Positions 52,337-61,267 of a stretch of DNA of 64,000 nt are shown here, piece by piece. Under the pieces are notes generated by a model. It did no database searches, was not told where the DNA came from, and saw only the letters and a list, made by a program, of their open reading frames with translations. Positions within the stretch are counted from its first letter, which is position 1. The number at the start of each line of letters is the position of its first letter. Location of the stretch: NCBI RefSeq assembly GCF_042655385.1, contig NZ_JBHSMA010000016.1, positions 1-64,000 on the forward strand, in the 5' to 3' direction. Source of the DNA: Larkinella bovis (GTDB lineage: Bacteria > Bacteroidota > Bacteroidia > Cytophagales > Spirosomataceae). The translations under genes and the position numbers were made by a program.

Positions 52337-53239
52337 ATGAAGAAGTATCTGTTCTTTCTATTCTTGCTTCCATTTGCTGTTCAGAGTAAAACCGCCCACC
52401 ACCGTTCGGACGAGTTAGCCGAAAAAATCCAGAAAATCGCCAAAACCGCCCAGGGTCGGGTCGGTATGATGGCCACCGTCATCGAAACGGGCCAATCAAT
52501 CAGCCTCGACCCATCGGGCCATTTTCCGATGCAAAGCGTTTACAAATTTCCCATCGCCATGGCCGTACTTCAGCAGGTCGATCAGGGAAAACTAAGCCTG
52601 GGCCAGAAAATTCAGGTTGACAAAAATGATTTCGTTGGCCCCCGGCAACACAGCCCCATCCGGGATACCAATCCGCAGGGCGTCGAACTGACGCTGGCCG
52701 AACTGCTCCGGTTTATGGCGTCGGAAAGCGACGGAACGGCCTGCGATGTCCTGCTGAAGACGCTCGGAGGCCCCGCGAACGTGACCCAATACCTGCGTTC
52801 CCTGAGCATAAACGGTATTCGGGTGGCAACCACCGAAAAAGAGATGGGCACCAGCGAAACGGTTCAATACCGCAACTGGGCGTCACCGGAGTCGATGGTA
52901 AATCTGCTAACGGTTTTTCATCAGGGACAAAAACTTTCGGCCTCCAGCACCGACCTGCTTCGGCGTATCCTGACCGAAACGCCCACAGGTCCGCGTCGTC
53001 TCAAAGGCTTGCTGCCAGCCGGAACGGAAGTCGCTCACAAAACGGGCAGCTCCCGGACATTCGACGGTTTTACGCGGGCCACCAACGATGTCGGGATTAT
53101 CACCCTGCCATCGGGTCAACATCTGGCCCTTGCGGTTTTTGTGGCCGATTCAAAAGCCAGCGATGCCGACCGGGAAAACGTCATTGCGCAGGTTGCCAAA
53201 GCCGTTTGGAACGAATGGAGCGGTCAGGCGGCAAAATAA
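52337..53239 (+). CDS. bla: class A beta-lactamase (subclass A2-like)
   Basis: A 300-residue exported serine beta-lactamase. Signal peptide about 1-18. The active site is complete: S67-VY-K70 (SxxK), S131-D132-G133 in the SDN loop, E169 in the omega loop (EKEMG, followed by QYRNW), and K235-T236-G237. The QY-x-NW omega-loop pattern and general length place it with the Bacteroidota-type A2 enzymes (CfxA/PER relatives). The third SDN residue is Gly. It should hydrolyse beta-lactams in the periplasm. No mobile element is adjacent, so it appears to be a resident chromosomal gene. Confidence 0.92.
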   Translation: MKKYLFFLFLLPFAVQSKTAHHRSDELAEKIQKIAKTAQGRVGMMATVIETGQSISLDPSGHFPMQSVYKFPIAMAVLQQVDQGKLSLGQKIQVDKNDFVGPRQHSPIRDTNPQGVELTLAELLRFMASESDGTACDVLLKTLGGPANVTQYLRSLSINGIRVATTEKEMGTSETVQYRNWASPESMVNLLTVFHQGQKLSASSTDLLRRILTETPTGPRRLKGLLPAGTEVAHKTGSSRTFDGFTRATNDVGIITLPSGQHLALAVFVADSKASDADRENVIAQVAKAVWNEWSGQAAK

Positions 53240-53249
53240 GCGCACTGGC

Positions 53250-53723
53250 TTACTTTCCGGTTTCGCTGCTTGTAAACCGACTGAACAAGTCCGGTAGCTG
53301 ATAAACCGCCAGGGTAAAAACGATCCCCCAGAACAAGGCGCTGATCAGCATATAACTGAAAATCAGGGAACGGTTTACTTTAAACGAAACCGCCAGGATA
53401 GTTCCGCCAATGGGCGTCAGTAAGAGAGGAGTCAGGAAAGCAATTCCCAGCATACCGGAGCGTTTCCAGACCCGGACCGCCAGCCGCGTCCGGCGTGTAA
53501 ACCGGCGGGGAGCCGAGCGACGGAACCGGTTGATCAACGCCTGTAAAGCCGTACCCGCATACGTCACCAACATCACACTGGCCATCATGCCGGCCACCGT
53601 AAACAGCCAGGTTTCTACCCAGTTCAGCCCTACGGCGATGCCGGTTACCGGACCGCCCACAAACTTCACCATACTCGCAACAACAACCGATAAATATTTT
53701 GTAACTTCCATAATGGGAACCAA
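53250..53723 (-). CDS. small integral membrane protein
   Basis: A 157-residue protein (a start at MEVTKYLSVV, 53711, is also possible). Hydrophobic helices lie at about 10-32, 38-62 and 98-145, with a strongly basic loop (about 68-90, many Arg). The GGPVTGIAVGL and FLTPLLLTPIGGTILAV segments resemble the Sm_multidrug_ex family (putative small multidrug export protein), but I am not sure of that match. Convergent with the beta-lactamase gene (10-base gap) and divergent from the YheT-like hydrolase gene. Function not established. Confidence 0.6.
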   Translation of the reverse strand: MVPIMEVTKYLSVVVASMVKFVGGPVTGIAVGLNWVETWLFTVAGMMASVMLVTYAGTALQALINRFRRSAPRRFTRRTRLAVRVWKRSGMLGIAFLTPLLLTPIGGTILAVSFKVNRSLIFSYMLISALFWGIVFTLAVYQLPDLFSRFTSSETGK

Positions 53724-53774
53724 CCAGACTAAATTTCGTTAAAAATAACAGAATAACGATCAAAAGGTTAACGT

Positions 53775-54743
53775 ATGCCGGTTCTCCGACATTCTTCTTA
53801 CCCCGGAGCGCCCCGGTATCTGATTAACGGCCACCTCCAGACAATTATTCCGAGTATGTTCCGCCGGATTGAGGGCGTGACCTACGAGCGGGAACGGCTG
53901 ACCCTGGCCGATGGCGACTTTGTGGACCTGGACTGGATCGACCGGCGGAGCGACAAACTTGTCATCATGACGCACGGACTGGAAGGTGATTCCCACCGGC
54001 ATTACATCAAAGGCACGGCTAAACTCTTCGCCCAAAACGGCTGGGATGTGCTGGCCTGGAACTGCCGGTCGTGCAGCGGTGAAATGAACCGGGCCTTCCG
54101 GCTTTACAACCACGGCGAAATCGACGACCTCGGCGAAGTCATTCAGCACGTGCTGCGGACCAAACCGTACCGGGAACTGGTGCTGGTTGGCTACAGCATG
54201 GGGGGCAATATTGCGCTGAAATACGCCGGGGTTCACGGCAAGAACGGGCCGGATGCCCTCCGGAAAGTGGTGGCGGTTTCGTCGCCAACGGACCTCGAAG
54301 CCAGTGTCCGGCAACTCGACCTGCCGCGAAACCGGTTTTACCGCAACCGGTTTATGAAAAAACTGATCCTCAAACTGCAACAGAAAGCCGACCGGTTTCC
54401 GGGAAAACTGGACATGACCAACCTGCAGCAGGTACGGCACTGGCGCGATTTCGACCAGTTTTTTTCGGCCCCGGTCAACGGCTACCGCGACGCCGATGAT
54501 TTTTACACCCAGGCGTCGGCGGTTAATTACATGCCCGACATAGCGGTGCCGACCTTGCTCGTCAACGCCCAGAACGATCCCCTCCTGTCTTCCGAATGCT
54601 CGCCCGCGTGGCTGGCCGACAAACATCCGAACATCTACCTGGAAACGCCCAAAACCGGGGGGCACGTCGGTTTTGCCGTTCGCAATGACGAGTTTACCTG
54701 GATCGAGCGCCGGGCGCTGGAGTTTGTGCAGCAAGGTGAGTGA
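53775..54743 (+). CDS. YheT/ABHD-type alpha/beta hydrolase
   Basis: A 322-residue alpha/beta hydrolase of the YheT/EMB8 family. Nucleophile elbow GYS141MGG, an oxyanion HGLEGDS motif (near 69-75), the family NCRSCSGE segment, and the catalytic His H297 (GGHVGF) are all present, with D near PLLSSECSP the likely acid. Length is normal. Members hydrolyse esters of lipids; the substrate here is unknown. It starts 51 bases downstream of the divergent small membrane protein gene and is followed after 45 bases by a dehydrogenase gene on the same strand. Confidence 0.9.
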   Translation: MPVLRHSSYPGAPRYLINGHLQTIIPSMFRRIEGVTYERERLTLADGDFVDLDWIDRRSDKLVIMTHGLEGDSHRHYIKGTAKLFAQNGWDVLAWNCRSCSGEMNRAFRLYNHGEIDDLGEVIQHVLRTKPYRELVLVGYSMGGNIALKYAGVHGKNGPDALRKVVAVSSPTDLEASVRQLDLPRNRFYRNRFMKKLILKLQQKADRFPGKLDMTNLQQVRHWRDFDQFFSAPVNGYRDADDFYTQASAVNYMPDIAVPTLLVNAQNDPLLSSECSPAWLADKHPNIYLETPKTGGHVGFAVRNDEFTWIERRALEFVQQGE

Positions 54744-54788
54744 TGCCCGGTTTTTGCCGTATCTTTCGGCCTTATCCAACTTTTTCCC

Positions 54789-55742
54789 ATGAACCTTGTT
54801 TACGCAGACGCCTACGCCCTGAACCCCGGCGACCTCGACTGGGCTCCGCTCACCTCCCTCACGAGTAGTACGCTCTACGACCGTACGGCCCCCGACCAGT
54901 TGGTCGAACGGCTGAAAGATGCCGACATGGTGTTGGTCAATAAAATAAAGATGGACCGGCAGACACTGGAGCAATTGCCCCGACTGCGGTACATCGGCGT
55001 AACCGCGACGGGCTACGATATTATTGACGTCAAAGCGGCCCGTGAACTCGGCATCATCGTCACCAACGTGAAAGGCTACAGCACCGATTCGGTCGCACAG
55101 GCTACGTTCGCGTTGCTGCTGGAACTCACGCAGCATATCGGTCTGCACGCCGAAAGTGTTCGGGCGGGCGACTGGGCGCGCAATCCGGATTTCAGTTACT
55201 GGAAAAAACCGCTGGTTGAACTGGCCGGCAAAACGCTGGGCCTGGTCGGTTTTGGCGATATTGGGCAACGCGTAGCCGCCATCGGCCGGGCCTTTGGCAT
55301 GCACATTCTGGTGAACCGGCGGCATACCGACACCCCACCACCGGAAGGCATTCGGTATGTCAATCAGGATACGCTTTTTGCCGAAAGCGACGTCGTGTCG
55401 CTCCACTGCCCGATGACCGACGAAAACCGGGGGTTTGTCAACCGTGGATTACTGAACCAGATGAAACCGTCAGCCTTTCTGATCAATACCAGCCGGGGCG
55501 CCCTCATTAATGAAGCCGATCTGGTCGAGGCCCTGAACAACGACCGGCTGGCCGGTGCCGGGCTGGATGTGTTAAGCACGGAGCCTCCATCGGCCGATCA
55601 TCCGCTGTATTCGGCCCGAAATTGCCTGATCACTCCCCACCTGGCCTGGGCAACCCGGGAATCCCGCCAGCGCCTGTTGCACGAAGCTGCCGAAAATATC
55701 CGCGCTTTTTTCAGCGGCAGCGCCCGCAACGTCGTCAACTAA
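54789..55742 (+). CDS. NAD-dependent D-2-hydroxyacid dehydrogenase
   Basis: A 317-residue D-isomer-specific 2-hydroxyacid dehydrogenase, glycerate/hydroxypyruvate-reductase-like. The NAD motif is GLVGFGDIGQRVA (near 155-167). The catalytic triad is visible as R236 (NTSRGALINE), the Glu in LSTEPP near 265, and H284 (ITPHLAWAT). The reaction is reversible oxidation of a D-2-hydroxyacid such as glycerate to its ketoacid in the cytosol. A terminator-like hairpin (55771-55797) follows. Exact substrate uncertain. Confidence 0.93.
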   Translation: MNLVYADAYALNPGDLDWAPLTSLTSSTLYDRTAPDQLVERLKDADMVLVNKIKMDRQTLEQLPRLRYIGVTATGYDIIDVKAARELGIIVTNVKGYSTDSVAQATFALLLELTQHIGLHAESVRAGDWARNPDFSYWKKPLVELAGKTLGLVGFGDIGQRVAAIGRAFGMHILVNRRHTDTPPPEGIRYVNQDTLFAESDVVSLHCPMTDENRGFVNRGLLNQMKPSAFLINTSRGALINEADLVEALNNDRLAGAGLDVLSTEPPSADHPLYSARNCLITPHLAWATRESRQRLLHEAAENIRAFFSGSARNVVN

Positions 55743-55770
55743 AAACCGTCCTTTTTCCGGACCTTGTTTT

Positions 55771-55797
55771 CGCCCCGCAACATTCTGCGGGGCGTTT
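55771..55797 (+). terminator. terminator-like hairpin after the dehydrogenase gene
   Basis: CGCCCCGCA (55771-55779) and TGCGGGGCG (55786-55794) form a 9-bp GC-rich stem with a 6-base loop; the T-tail is short (TTTGCG). Confidence 0.65.
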
Positions 55798-55939
55798 GCG
55801 TATTACAAGATACCGTTCCGTCAATTTCGGTAACATCCTAACCGGTTACCGCGACGAAGTCCGTATCTTTTCGAGTCAGCTGTATCCCTCACAATCCTGT
55901 AGTTCAGTGTTATGCTTCCACATTTTACAAGACCTGATT

Positions 55940-58351
55940 ATGAATGTGTCGTTGGACCGGAACCTGGCAGGTATTCCGGTGATTCGGCGGTTTGGGATCG
56001 CCTTCTGTCTTTTTTTGCTGGTTTTTATAGCCCTTCCCTCCTTTGGAAAACACATTTACGGCGGAGACATGAGTCTTCGGGTGGCAAACCGGGCTAATTA
56101 TTACACGCTAACCCTGACGCTGTATCTGGATCAGGCCAACGCAGCGCCCAATACCTACGAAACCCAAATCAATCTGTTTGTTTTCCGGAAAAGCGACCAC
56201 GCCCGGGTCAATACCGTCACGGTTCGCCAGACCTCGTCGCAACGGGTCCGCTACGACAACCAAGCCTGCGCCGATCTGCGCAATCTGAGCGTACTGGCGA
56301 TGAATTACAGCTCGGACGTGTATCTGAATCCGGCCATTTACACCGACCCCGGCGGTTATTACGTCATCTGGGACCGTTGTTGCCGTAGTGCCGACATCAG
56401 CAACATCCAGAATCCGGGCGGAGAAGGCATGGTGTTTTACATGGAATTTCCGGCCGTGGTCCGCAACGGCGCTGCTTTTACCAACTCCAGCCCGCAGTTT
56501 AGTTTTCCCAACGGCGACTACATTTGCATCGGCAAACCCTTCCAGATCAATTTCGGCGCTACCGACGCCGATGGCGACCAGCTCCGGTATTCGCTGGTAA
56601 CACCCCTGGCCGGTTATACGGATAATACCGGACAGAATACGGTCGGAAACGGCGACTCGCACGCAACGTACCCCGAAGTAAACTGGCTGCCGGGTTTCGG
56701 TGCCGCCAGTTCCATTCCCGGTAATCCACCGCTGAAAATTGACCCGCAAACCGGGGAGTTGCGGGTAACGGCCAGCCAGACCGGCCTGTTCATCTTTGCG
56801 GTTTTGTGCGAAGAATACCGCAACGGCGTTCGGATTGGGGCCATCCGGCGCGAATTTCAGATGCCGGTCGTCGATTGCGGCAACAACACCCCACCCCCAC
56901 CGATCATCCGTCACAAAAACGTCGAAATGCTGGATGTACCCTTCTGCGAAGGAACGACCGTAACCTTATCGACCGAAGCTGATCCGCTCTGGTCGTACCA
57001 GTGGCAAAAAAATGGGTTCAACATTGCGGGCGCGACGAATGCAACCCTGATCGTCAGCGAACCGGGCGATTACGCCGTTGTCAAGAGCTTTGCGGCCACC
57101 TGCGGCAACGATACGATCTCTAAAATAACCAAAGCCCGGGCCTTACCGCCCCCGGCGGCCAAAATCACCTCCGGCGAAGAACTGCCGCTCTGCGAAGGCG
57201 AGTCCACGATCCTGTCGGTTCAGCCCGAAAACGGCGTCACGTACCAATGGACCGCCGATGGTGCGCTTTTACTGGGGTCAACCGGCCCATCGCTGACGGT
57301 GACCAAAGCCGGTCTGTACGGTATCCGGGCCACCTCATCGGCGGCCTGTGCCAGCCGCGACAGCCTGGCGGTGATCGTCCATCCAAATCCCAAAGCGGCT
57401 ATAACCAGCTCATTGTCGGCCATTTGTCAGGATGGCGAGGTACGTCTGGACGCTTCCATCGGGGCGAATTATACCTACGAGTGGTTTTTTAACAAGACGT
57501 CCCTCAACACCAGCGATGCCGCCACGCGGCTGGTTGGTCAGGCCGGTTCGTATGAGGTTCGAATTACGGATGCGAACGGCTGTAGCGCGCTTTCGGCTCC
57601 GCTCATTCTGGCGGCTATCCCACGCCCGGACCTGCAATTCGATACCCTGACCCCGGTTTGTGCAACTCGCACCGAATCGGTTTTACTCGTGGCCAGCCCC
57701 GCGGGGGGCACCTTTTCGGGTCCGGGCGTAGCGGGCAACCAGTTTGATCCCTCGAAAGCCGGAGTGGGTTTGCACACCCTCACGTATACCTACGCCGGAA
57801 ATTCCCCCTGTCCGGCGGTGATTACCCGCCAGGTGCGGGTCGAAGCACCCCCGGAAGTCCATCTGCCCGAACGGGTCACGGTGCTGATGGGGAACTCGAT
57901 CACGTTAAAACCGACCATCCAGGGAGCAACAAATAGCTTTTTGTGGGAACCTCCCGACGGTTTATCGGACCCAACCGTTCAAACACCGACGGCGACGCCC
58001 GCAGCGCCGACCACCTACCAACTGACCGTAACCGCGCCCGGTGAATGTCGCACCGAAAAAAACGTACGGGTCGATGTTTTGAAACAGCTCTTTATGGCCG
58101 ATGTTTTTTCGCCCAACCATGACGGCATAAACGATGTCTGGGAAATTCGCAATACCGACCAGTTCCCGGACTGCGAGGTGACGATCTATAACCGCTGGGG
58201 CGAGGTCGTTTTTTACTCGAAAGGGTACGAAAAACCCTGGAATGGCACTTACCAGGACCGGAAAGTACAGGCCGGGAATTATCAGTACCGGATCAAAACC
58301 AACCAGTCGGAACTCCCTGAATACCGTGGCACCCTGCTGGTAACCTACTAA
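55940..58351 (+). CDS. T9SS type B (gliding motility-associated C-terminal domain) surface protein
   Basis: An 803-residue secreted protein. Start at MNVSLDRNLAG; the signal peptide ends near residue 36 (LPSFGKH). The N-terminal ~280 residues (HIYGGDMSLRV, WDRCCR, DADGDQLRYSLV) form a domain widespread in Bacteroidota surface proteins. Several PKD/Ig-like domains follow (about 290-700), with paired Cys. The last ~85 residues (DVFSPNHDGINDVW, YNRWGEVVF, YRGTLLVTY) are the gliding-associated CHU_C domain, the type B T9SS sorting signal. It is probably attached to the surface or to gliding adhesin machinery. The longer in-frame start at 55622 overlaps the preceding gene and lacks a signal. Confidence 0.9.
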   Translation: MNVSLDRNLAGIPVIRRFGIAFCLFLLVFIALPSFGKHIYGGDMSLRVANRANYYTLTLTLYLDQANAAPNTYETQINLFVFRKSDHARVNTVTVRQTSSQRVRYDNQACADLRNLSVLAMNYSSDVYLNPAIYTDPGGYYVIWDRCCRSADISNIQNPGGEGMVFYMEFPAVVRNGAAFTNSSPQFSFPNGDYICIGKPFQINFGATDADGDQLRYSLVTPLAGYTDNTGQNTVGNGDSHATYPEVNWLPGFGAASSIPGNPPLKIDPQTGELRVTASQTGLFIFAVLCEEYRNGVRIGAIRREFQMPVVDCGNNTPPPPIIRHKNVEMLDVPFCEGTTVTLSTEADPLWSYQWQKNGFNIAGATNATLIVSEPGDYAVVKSFAATCGNDTISKITKARALPPPAAKITSGEELPLCEGESTILSVQPENGVTYQWTADGALLLGSTGPSLTVTKAGLYGIRATSSAACASRDSLAVIVHPNPKAAITSSLSAICQDGEVRLDASIGANYTYEWFFNKTSLNTSDAATRLVGQAGSYEVRITDANGCSALSAPLILAAIPRPDLQFDTLTPVCATRTESVLLVASPAGGTFSGPGVAGNQFDPSKAGVGLHTLTYTYAGNSPCPAVITRQVRVEAPPEVHLPERVTVLMGNSITLKPTIQGATNSFLWEPPDGLSDPTVQTPTATPAAPTTYQLTVTAPGECRTEKNVRVDVLKQLFMADVFSPNHDGINDVWEIRNTDQFPDCEVTIYNRWGEVVFYSKGYEKPWNGTYQDRKVQAGNYQYRIKTNQSELPEYRGTLLVTY

Positions 58352-58597
58352 AAACCGCCTTTTTCCACCATTCGCCCCCAGGGTCCCGCCGGAACAGATT
58401 TCCGGGAATTTACTTACGGCCTGTCCCTCAAAAAACCGTCTCTCGGGCATAAAGCCTATAAAATTTATAGAAAAACTATGTTTACCAGGAGGATATTTAA
58501 AATTTTTGTACTTTTCGGGGCCAATTGCGTCAACCAGTTCGATTGGAAAATCGACTCTATTGACACAATAGAGAAGTTGGACTAAGGAAAACTAACC

Positions 58598-59758
58598 ATG
58601 ACTGAAACCGGATTGGGTGCGCTGGCATCCAAACTACCGTGGGTTGGAACGACCATTTTTACGGTTATGTCCAAACTCGCTGCCGAAACGGGGGCTATCA
58701 ACCTGTCGCAGGGATTCCCGGGTTTTGACTGTTCGCCCGAGCTCGTAAAATTAGTGGAGAAGTACCTCAAAACAGGATTTAACCAGTATGCCCCGATGAC
58801 GGGTGTGCCCGCTCTGCGCGAAGCACTGGCCCAAAAGACGGAAGACCTGTACGGTATTTCCTACCATCCCGAAACCGAAATAACCGTGACGTCCGGCGCA
58901 ACGGAAGCCCTGTTTGCGGCCATTACCGCCGTGATTCGGCCGGGAGACGAGGTGCTGGTTTTCGAACCCGCCTACGACAGCTACGTTCCGGCCATCGAAC
59001 TGAACGGTGGAATTCCGGTTTTGGTCACGCTGACTCCGCCCGATTACACCATTGACTGGGAAACCGTGCGGGGGAAAATCACGGACAAGACCCGGCTGAT
59101 TCTGGTCAATACGCCCCATAACCCGACGGGCCGCGTCTGGACGGCGGACGACCTAGCGCAACTGGCCGCCCTCGTCAAAGACCGGGATATCTGGATCGTA
59201 AGCGACGAGGTGTATGAGCACATCCGGTTTGACGGCCGGCCGCATCAATCGCTGGCCACGCATCCGGTTTTGCAGGAACGCACGTTTGTCTGCGGTTCGT
59301 TTGGCAAAACGTTTCACATCACGGGCTGGAAAATTGGGTATTGCCTCGCACCGAAAGCGTTAACGACGGAGTTCCGAAAAATCCACCAGTACCTGACATT
59401 CAGCACAGTGACGCCCATCCAGCACGCGCTGGCCGATTACCTGAAAAATCCGGTCCATTATGAAACCCTGCCAGATTTCTACGAACGCAAACGAAATCTG
59501 TTTCTGGAGAGCCTGCGTGGTTCCCGGTTTCAGTTCCGCCCCACCGAAGGAAGTTTCTTCCAGACCGTTTCCTACCAGGCGATTACGGATGAGCCCGATT
59601 ATGATCTGGCCATTCGCCTGACGAAGGAAATCGGTGTGGCATCGATCCCGGTTTCGGTGTTTTACCGGGCCAGAAACGATTACAGAATCCTGCGTTTCTG
59701 TTTCGCCAAAGACGATGACACGCTGTTGCGGGCCGGCGAGCGGCTCAGCCGTTTATAA
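58598..59758 (+). CDS. methionine aminotransferase-like PLP enzyme
   Basis: A 386-residue class I/II aminotransferase. PLP lysine K237 is in GSFGKTFHITGWK. The N-terminal LSQGFPGFD, the TSGATEALFAA phosphate loop and NTPHNPTGRVW are typical of the YbdL/KAT family, which transaminates methionine and aromatic amino acids. The C-terminal RICFA-type end (ILRFCFAKDDDTL) is present. Cytosolic. Next to the sterol-desaturase-family gene; no methionine-salvage genes are adjacent. Confidence 0.92.
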   Translation: MTETGLGALASKLPWVGTTIFTVMSKLAAETGAINLSQGFPGFDCSPELVKLVEKYLKTGFNQYAPMTGVPALREALAQKTEDLYGISYHPETEITVTSGATEALFAAITAVIRPGDEVLVFEPAYDSYVPAIELNGGIPVLVTLTPPDYTIDWETVRGKITDKTRLILVNTPHNPTGRVWTADDLAQLAALVKDRDIWIVSDEVYEHIRFDGRPHQSLATHPVLQERTFVCGSFGKTFHITGWKIGYCLAPKALTTEFRKIHQYLTFSTVTPIQHALADYLKNPVHYETLPDFYERKRNLFLESLRGSRFQFRPTEGSFFQTVSYQAITDEPDYDLAIRLTKEIGVASIPVSVFYRARNDYRILRFCFAKDDDTLLRAGERLSRL

Positions 59759-59956
59759 ACCGTTGGGCGCGGGCTGCCGGTTTTGCCCGATCGGGCAAAA
59801 CTATCATTAAATAAAGGCAGCGGTTTTTCGATCCTTTTTGCAAATGCAGGTGTTGTCGGAAAAGAACGAGGTAAGCGGGACGTAGAGGCACCCCAATCAA
59901 CATCCGGCGGAAAAGTTCAGTCAACCTATTTTTATAACTTTTTACAGGTAACTTGT

Positions 59957-61195
59957 ATGGATGCGATGAATCTGAATTGGATGGCACTGGCAGTTCCCTT
60001 CTTTCTATTTTTCATGGGGCTGGAATACCTCGTTGCCAAATGGCAGAAAAAAGACTACTTCCGGTTCAATAATTCGGTTGCCAACCTCAACGTTGGCATT
60101 GCCGAACGATTGCTGGACACGTTCACGGTCGGCCTTTTTTACTTTTTTTACGAGTACATCCACCGGCATTACGCACTCTTTGATCTCCAGCCGGGTGTGC
60201 TGGGCTGGGTAGCGCTTTTTCTGGCAACCGACTTTGTCTGGTACTGGTACCACCGGCTCGCCCACGAAATCAACCTGTTCTGGAGTGCGCACGTGGTTCA
60301 CCACCAGAGCGAAGATTTCAATTACACGGTTTCGGCCCGGATTACGGTTTTTCAGGCGCTGATTCGTACCGGTTTCTGGTCCATTCTGCCGCTGATCGGT
60401 TTTCCCGCCGAAATGATCACGACCCTGCTGATTCTGCACGGTTTGTACCCGTTTTTCATTCACACCCGCACCATCGGCAAATTGGGCTGGCTCGAATACA
60501 TTCTGGTGACGCCCTCGCACCACCGCGTCCACCACGCCAGCAACCCCGAATACCTCGATAAAAACTACGGGGACGTGCTGATTATCTGGGACAAACTGTT
60601 TGGCACCTTCGTCGAAGAAAAAGAAGAAGCGGTGGAATTAGTCTACGGCCTGACCAAACCGCTCGAAAGCCACAGCTTTTTGTGGCAGCAGTTTCACTTC
60701 ATGATGGAACTGTTCGAAACCGTCCGGCGAACCCCCGGTTTTATCCCCAAAATCAAGGTTCTGTTTGGCCGCCCGGACGATATCGACCCGGAAATTCGCG
60801 ATCAGCTGGAGAAGCGGTTCTTATCCCGTTCGTCGGTTCACGCGACCAGCCGCCGGTTTCGGGGCTACGTACTCGGCCAGCTCATCGGTATTCTGACCAT
60901 TCTGTTCGTCTTTCTGTTGCTGGAAAAACAGGTTTCCGTCTATCATCAAACCCTGATTGCGCTCTTTATTCTCATTACGCTGGTCAACTGTGGTGCCCTG
61001 CTCGAACAACGGCAATGGGTCTTTTACCTGGAAATAACCCGGGCTTGTTTCCTGATTCTGATGGCCTTCCCGTATCTAACCAACCCACTATCGGTCAGCC
61101 TGTTGCTTATCATCACCCTCCTCCTGTGGGTGTATTTTTCCAACCTGCAAAACCGGTACCTGCGACTGGTGTACGGAACGGTTCCGGCGAAGTAA
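59957..61195 (+). CDS. sterol desaturase/fatty-acid hydroxylase family membrane enzyme
   Basis: A 412-residue di-iron membrane oxygenase of the fatty-acid hydroxylase superfamily. The three His boxes are complete: H99-RLA-H103, H112-VV-HH116 and HH188-189-RV-HH193. Hydrophobic helices flank them, and the C-terminal ~130 residues add four more helices. The arrangement resembles alkylglycerol monooxygenase-type proteins. It could hydroxylate lipids or sterol-like compounds; the substrate is unknown. The start at 59957 (MDAMNLNW) is chosen because the upstream in-frame extension from 59783 lacks hydrophobic or family character. Confidence 0.88.
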   Translation: MDAMNLNWMALAVPFFLFFMGLEYLVAKWQKKDYFRFNNSVANLNVGIAERLLDTFTVGLFYFFYEYIHRHYALFDLQPGVLGWVALFLATDFVWYWYHRLAHEINLFWSAHVVHHQSEDFNYTVSARITVFQALIRTGFWSILPLIGFPAEMITTLLILHGLYPFFIHTRTIGKLGWLEYILVTPSHHRVHHASNPEYLDKNYGDVLIIWDKLFGTFVEEKEEAVELVYGLTKPLESHSFLWQQFHFMMELFETVRRTPGFIPKIKVLFGRPDDIDPEIRDQLEKRFLSRSSVHATSRRFRGYVLGQLIGILTILFVFLLLEKQVSVYHQTLIALFILITLVNCGALLEQRQWVFYLEITRACFLILMAFPYLTNPLSVSLLLIITLLLWVYFSNLQNRYLRLVYGTVPAK

Positions 61196-61227
61196 GGTGT
61201 TCAGCCCTGGCGCCATACCGCTAAAAC

Positions 61228-61262
61228 CACCGGGGGACGGCTCGAAAGGCGGTTCCCCGGTG
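61228..61262. terminator. hairpin between convergent genes
   Basis: CACCGGGG (61228-61235) and CCCCGGTG (61255-61262) form an 8-bp stem, extended by G-A-C/G-T-T. It sits between the convergent sterol-desaturase-like and metzincin genes. The T-tail is poor on the plus strand (AACTTTTA). Confidence 0.55.
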
Positions 61263-61267
61263 AACTT

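Noticed and set aside
53760..55406. 548-codon minus-strand ORF opposite the YheT-like hydrolase and dehydrogenase genes
   Set aside because: It is antisense to two well-recognised genes and has the composition of a shadow frame (His/Arg/Phe rich, no domain).
2066..58440. Frequent AAAAACCG/CGGTTTTT words, several right after stop codons (for example 26645, 55742, 58351), as a chi- or KOPS-like signal
   Set aside because: The same words are also common inside genes on both strands as Lys-Pro/Gly-Phe codon pairs; without a genome count there is no evidence of a signal.
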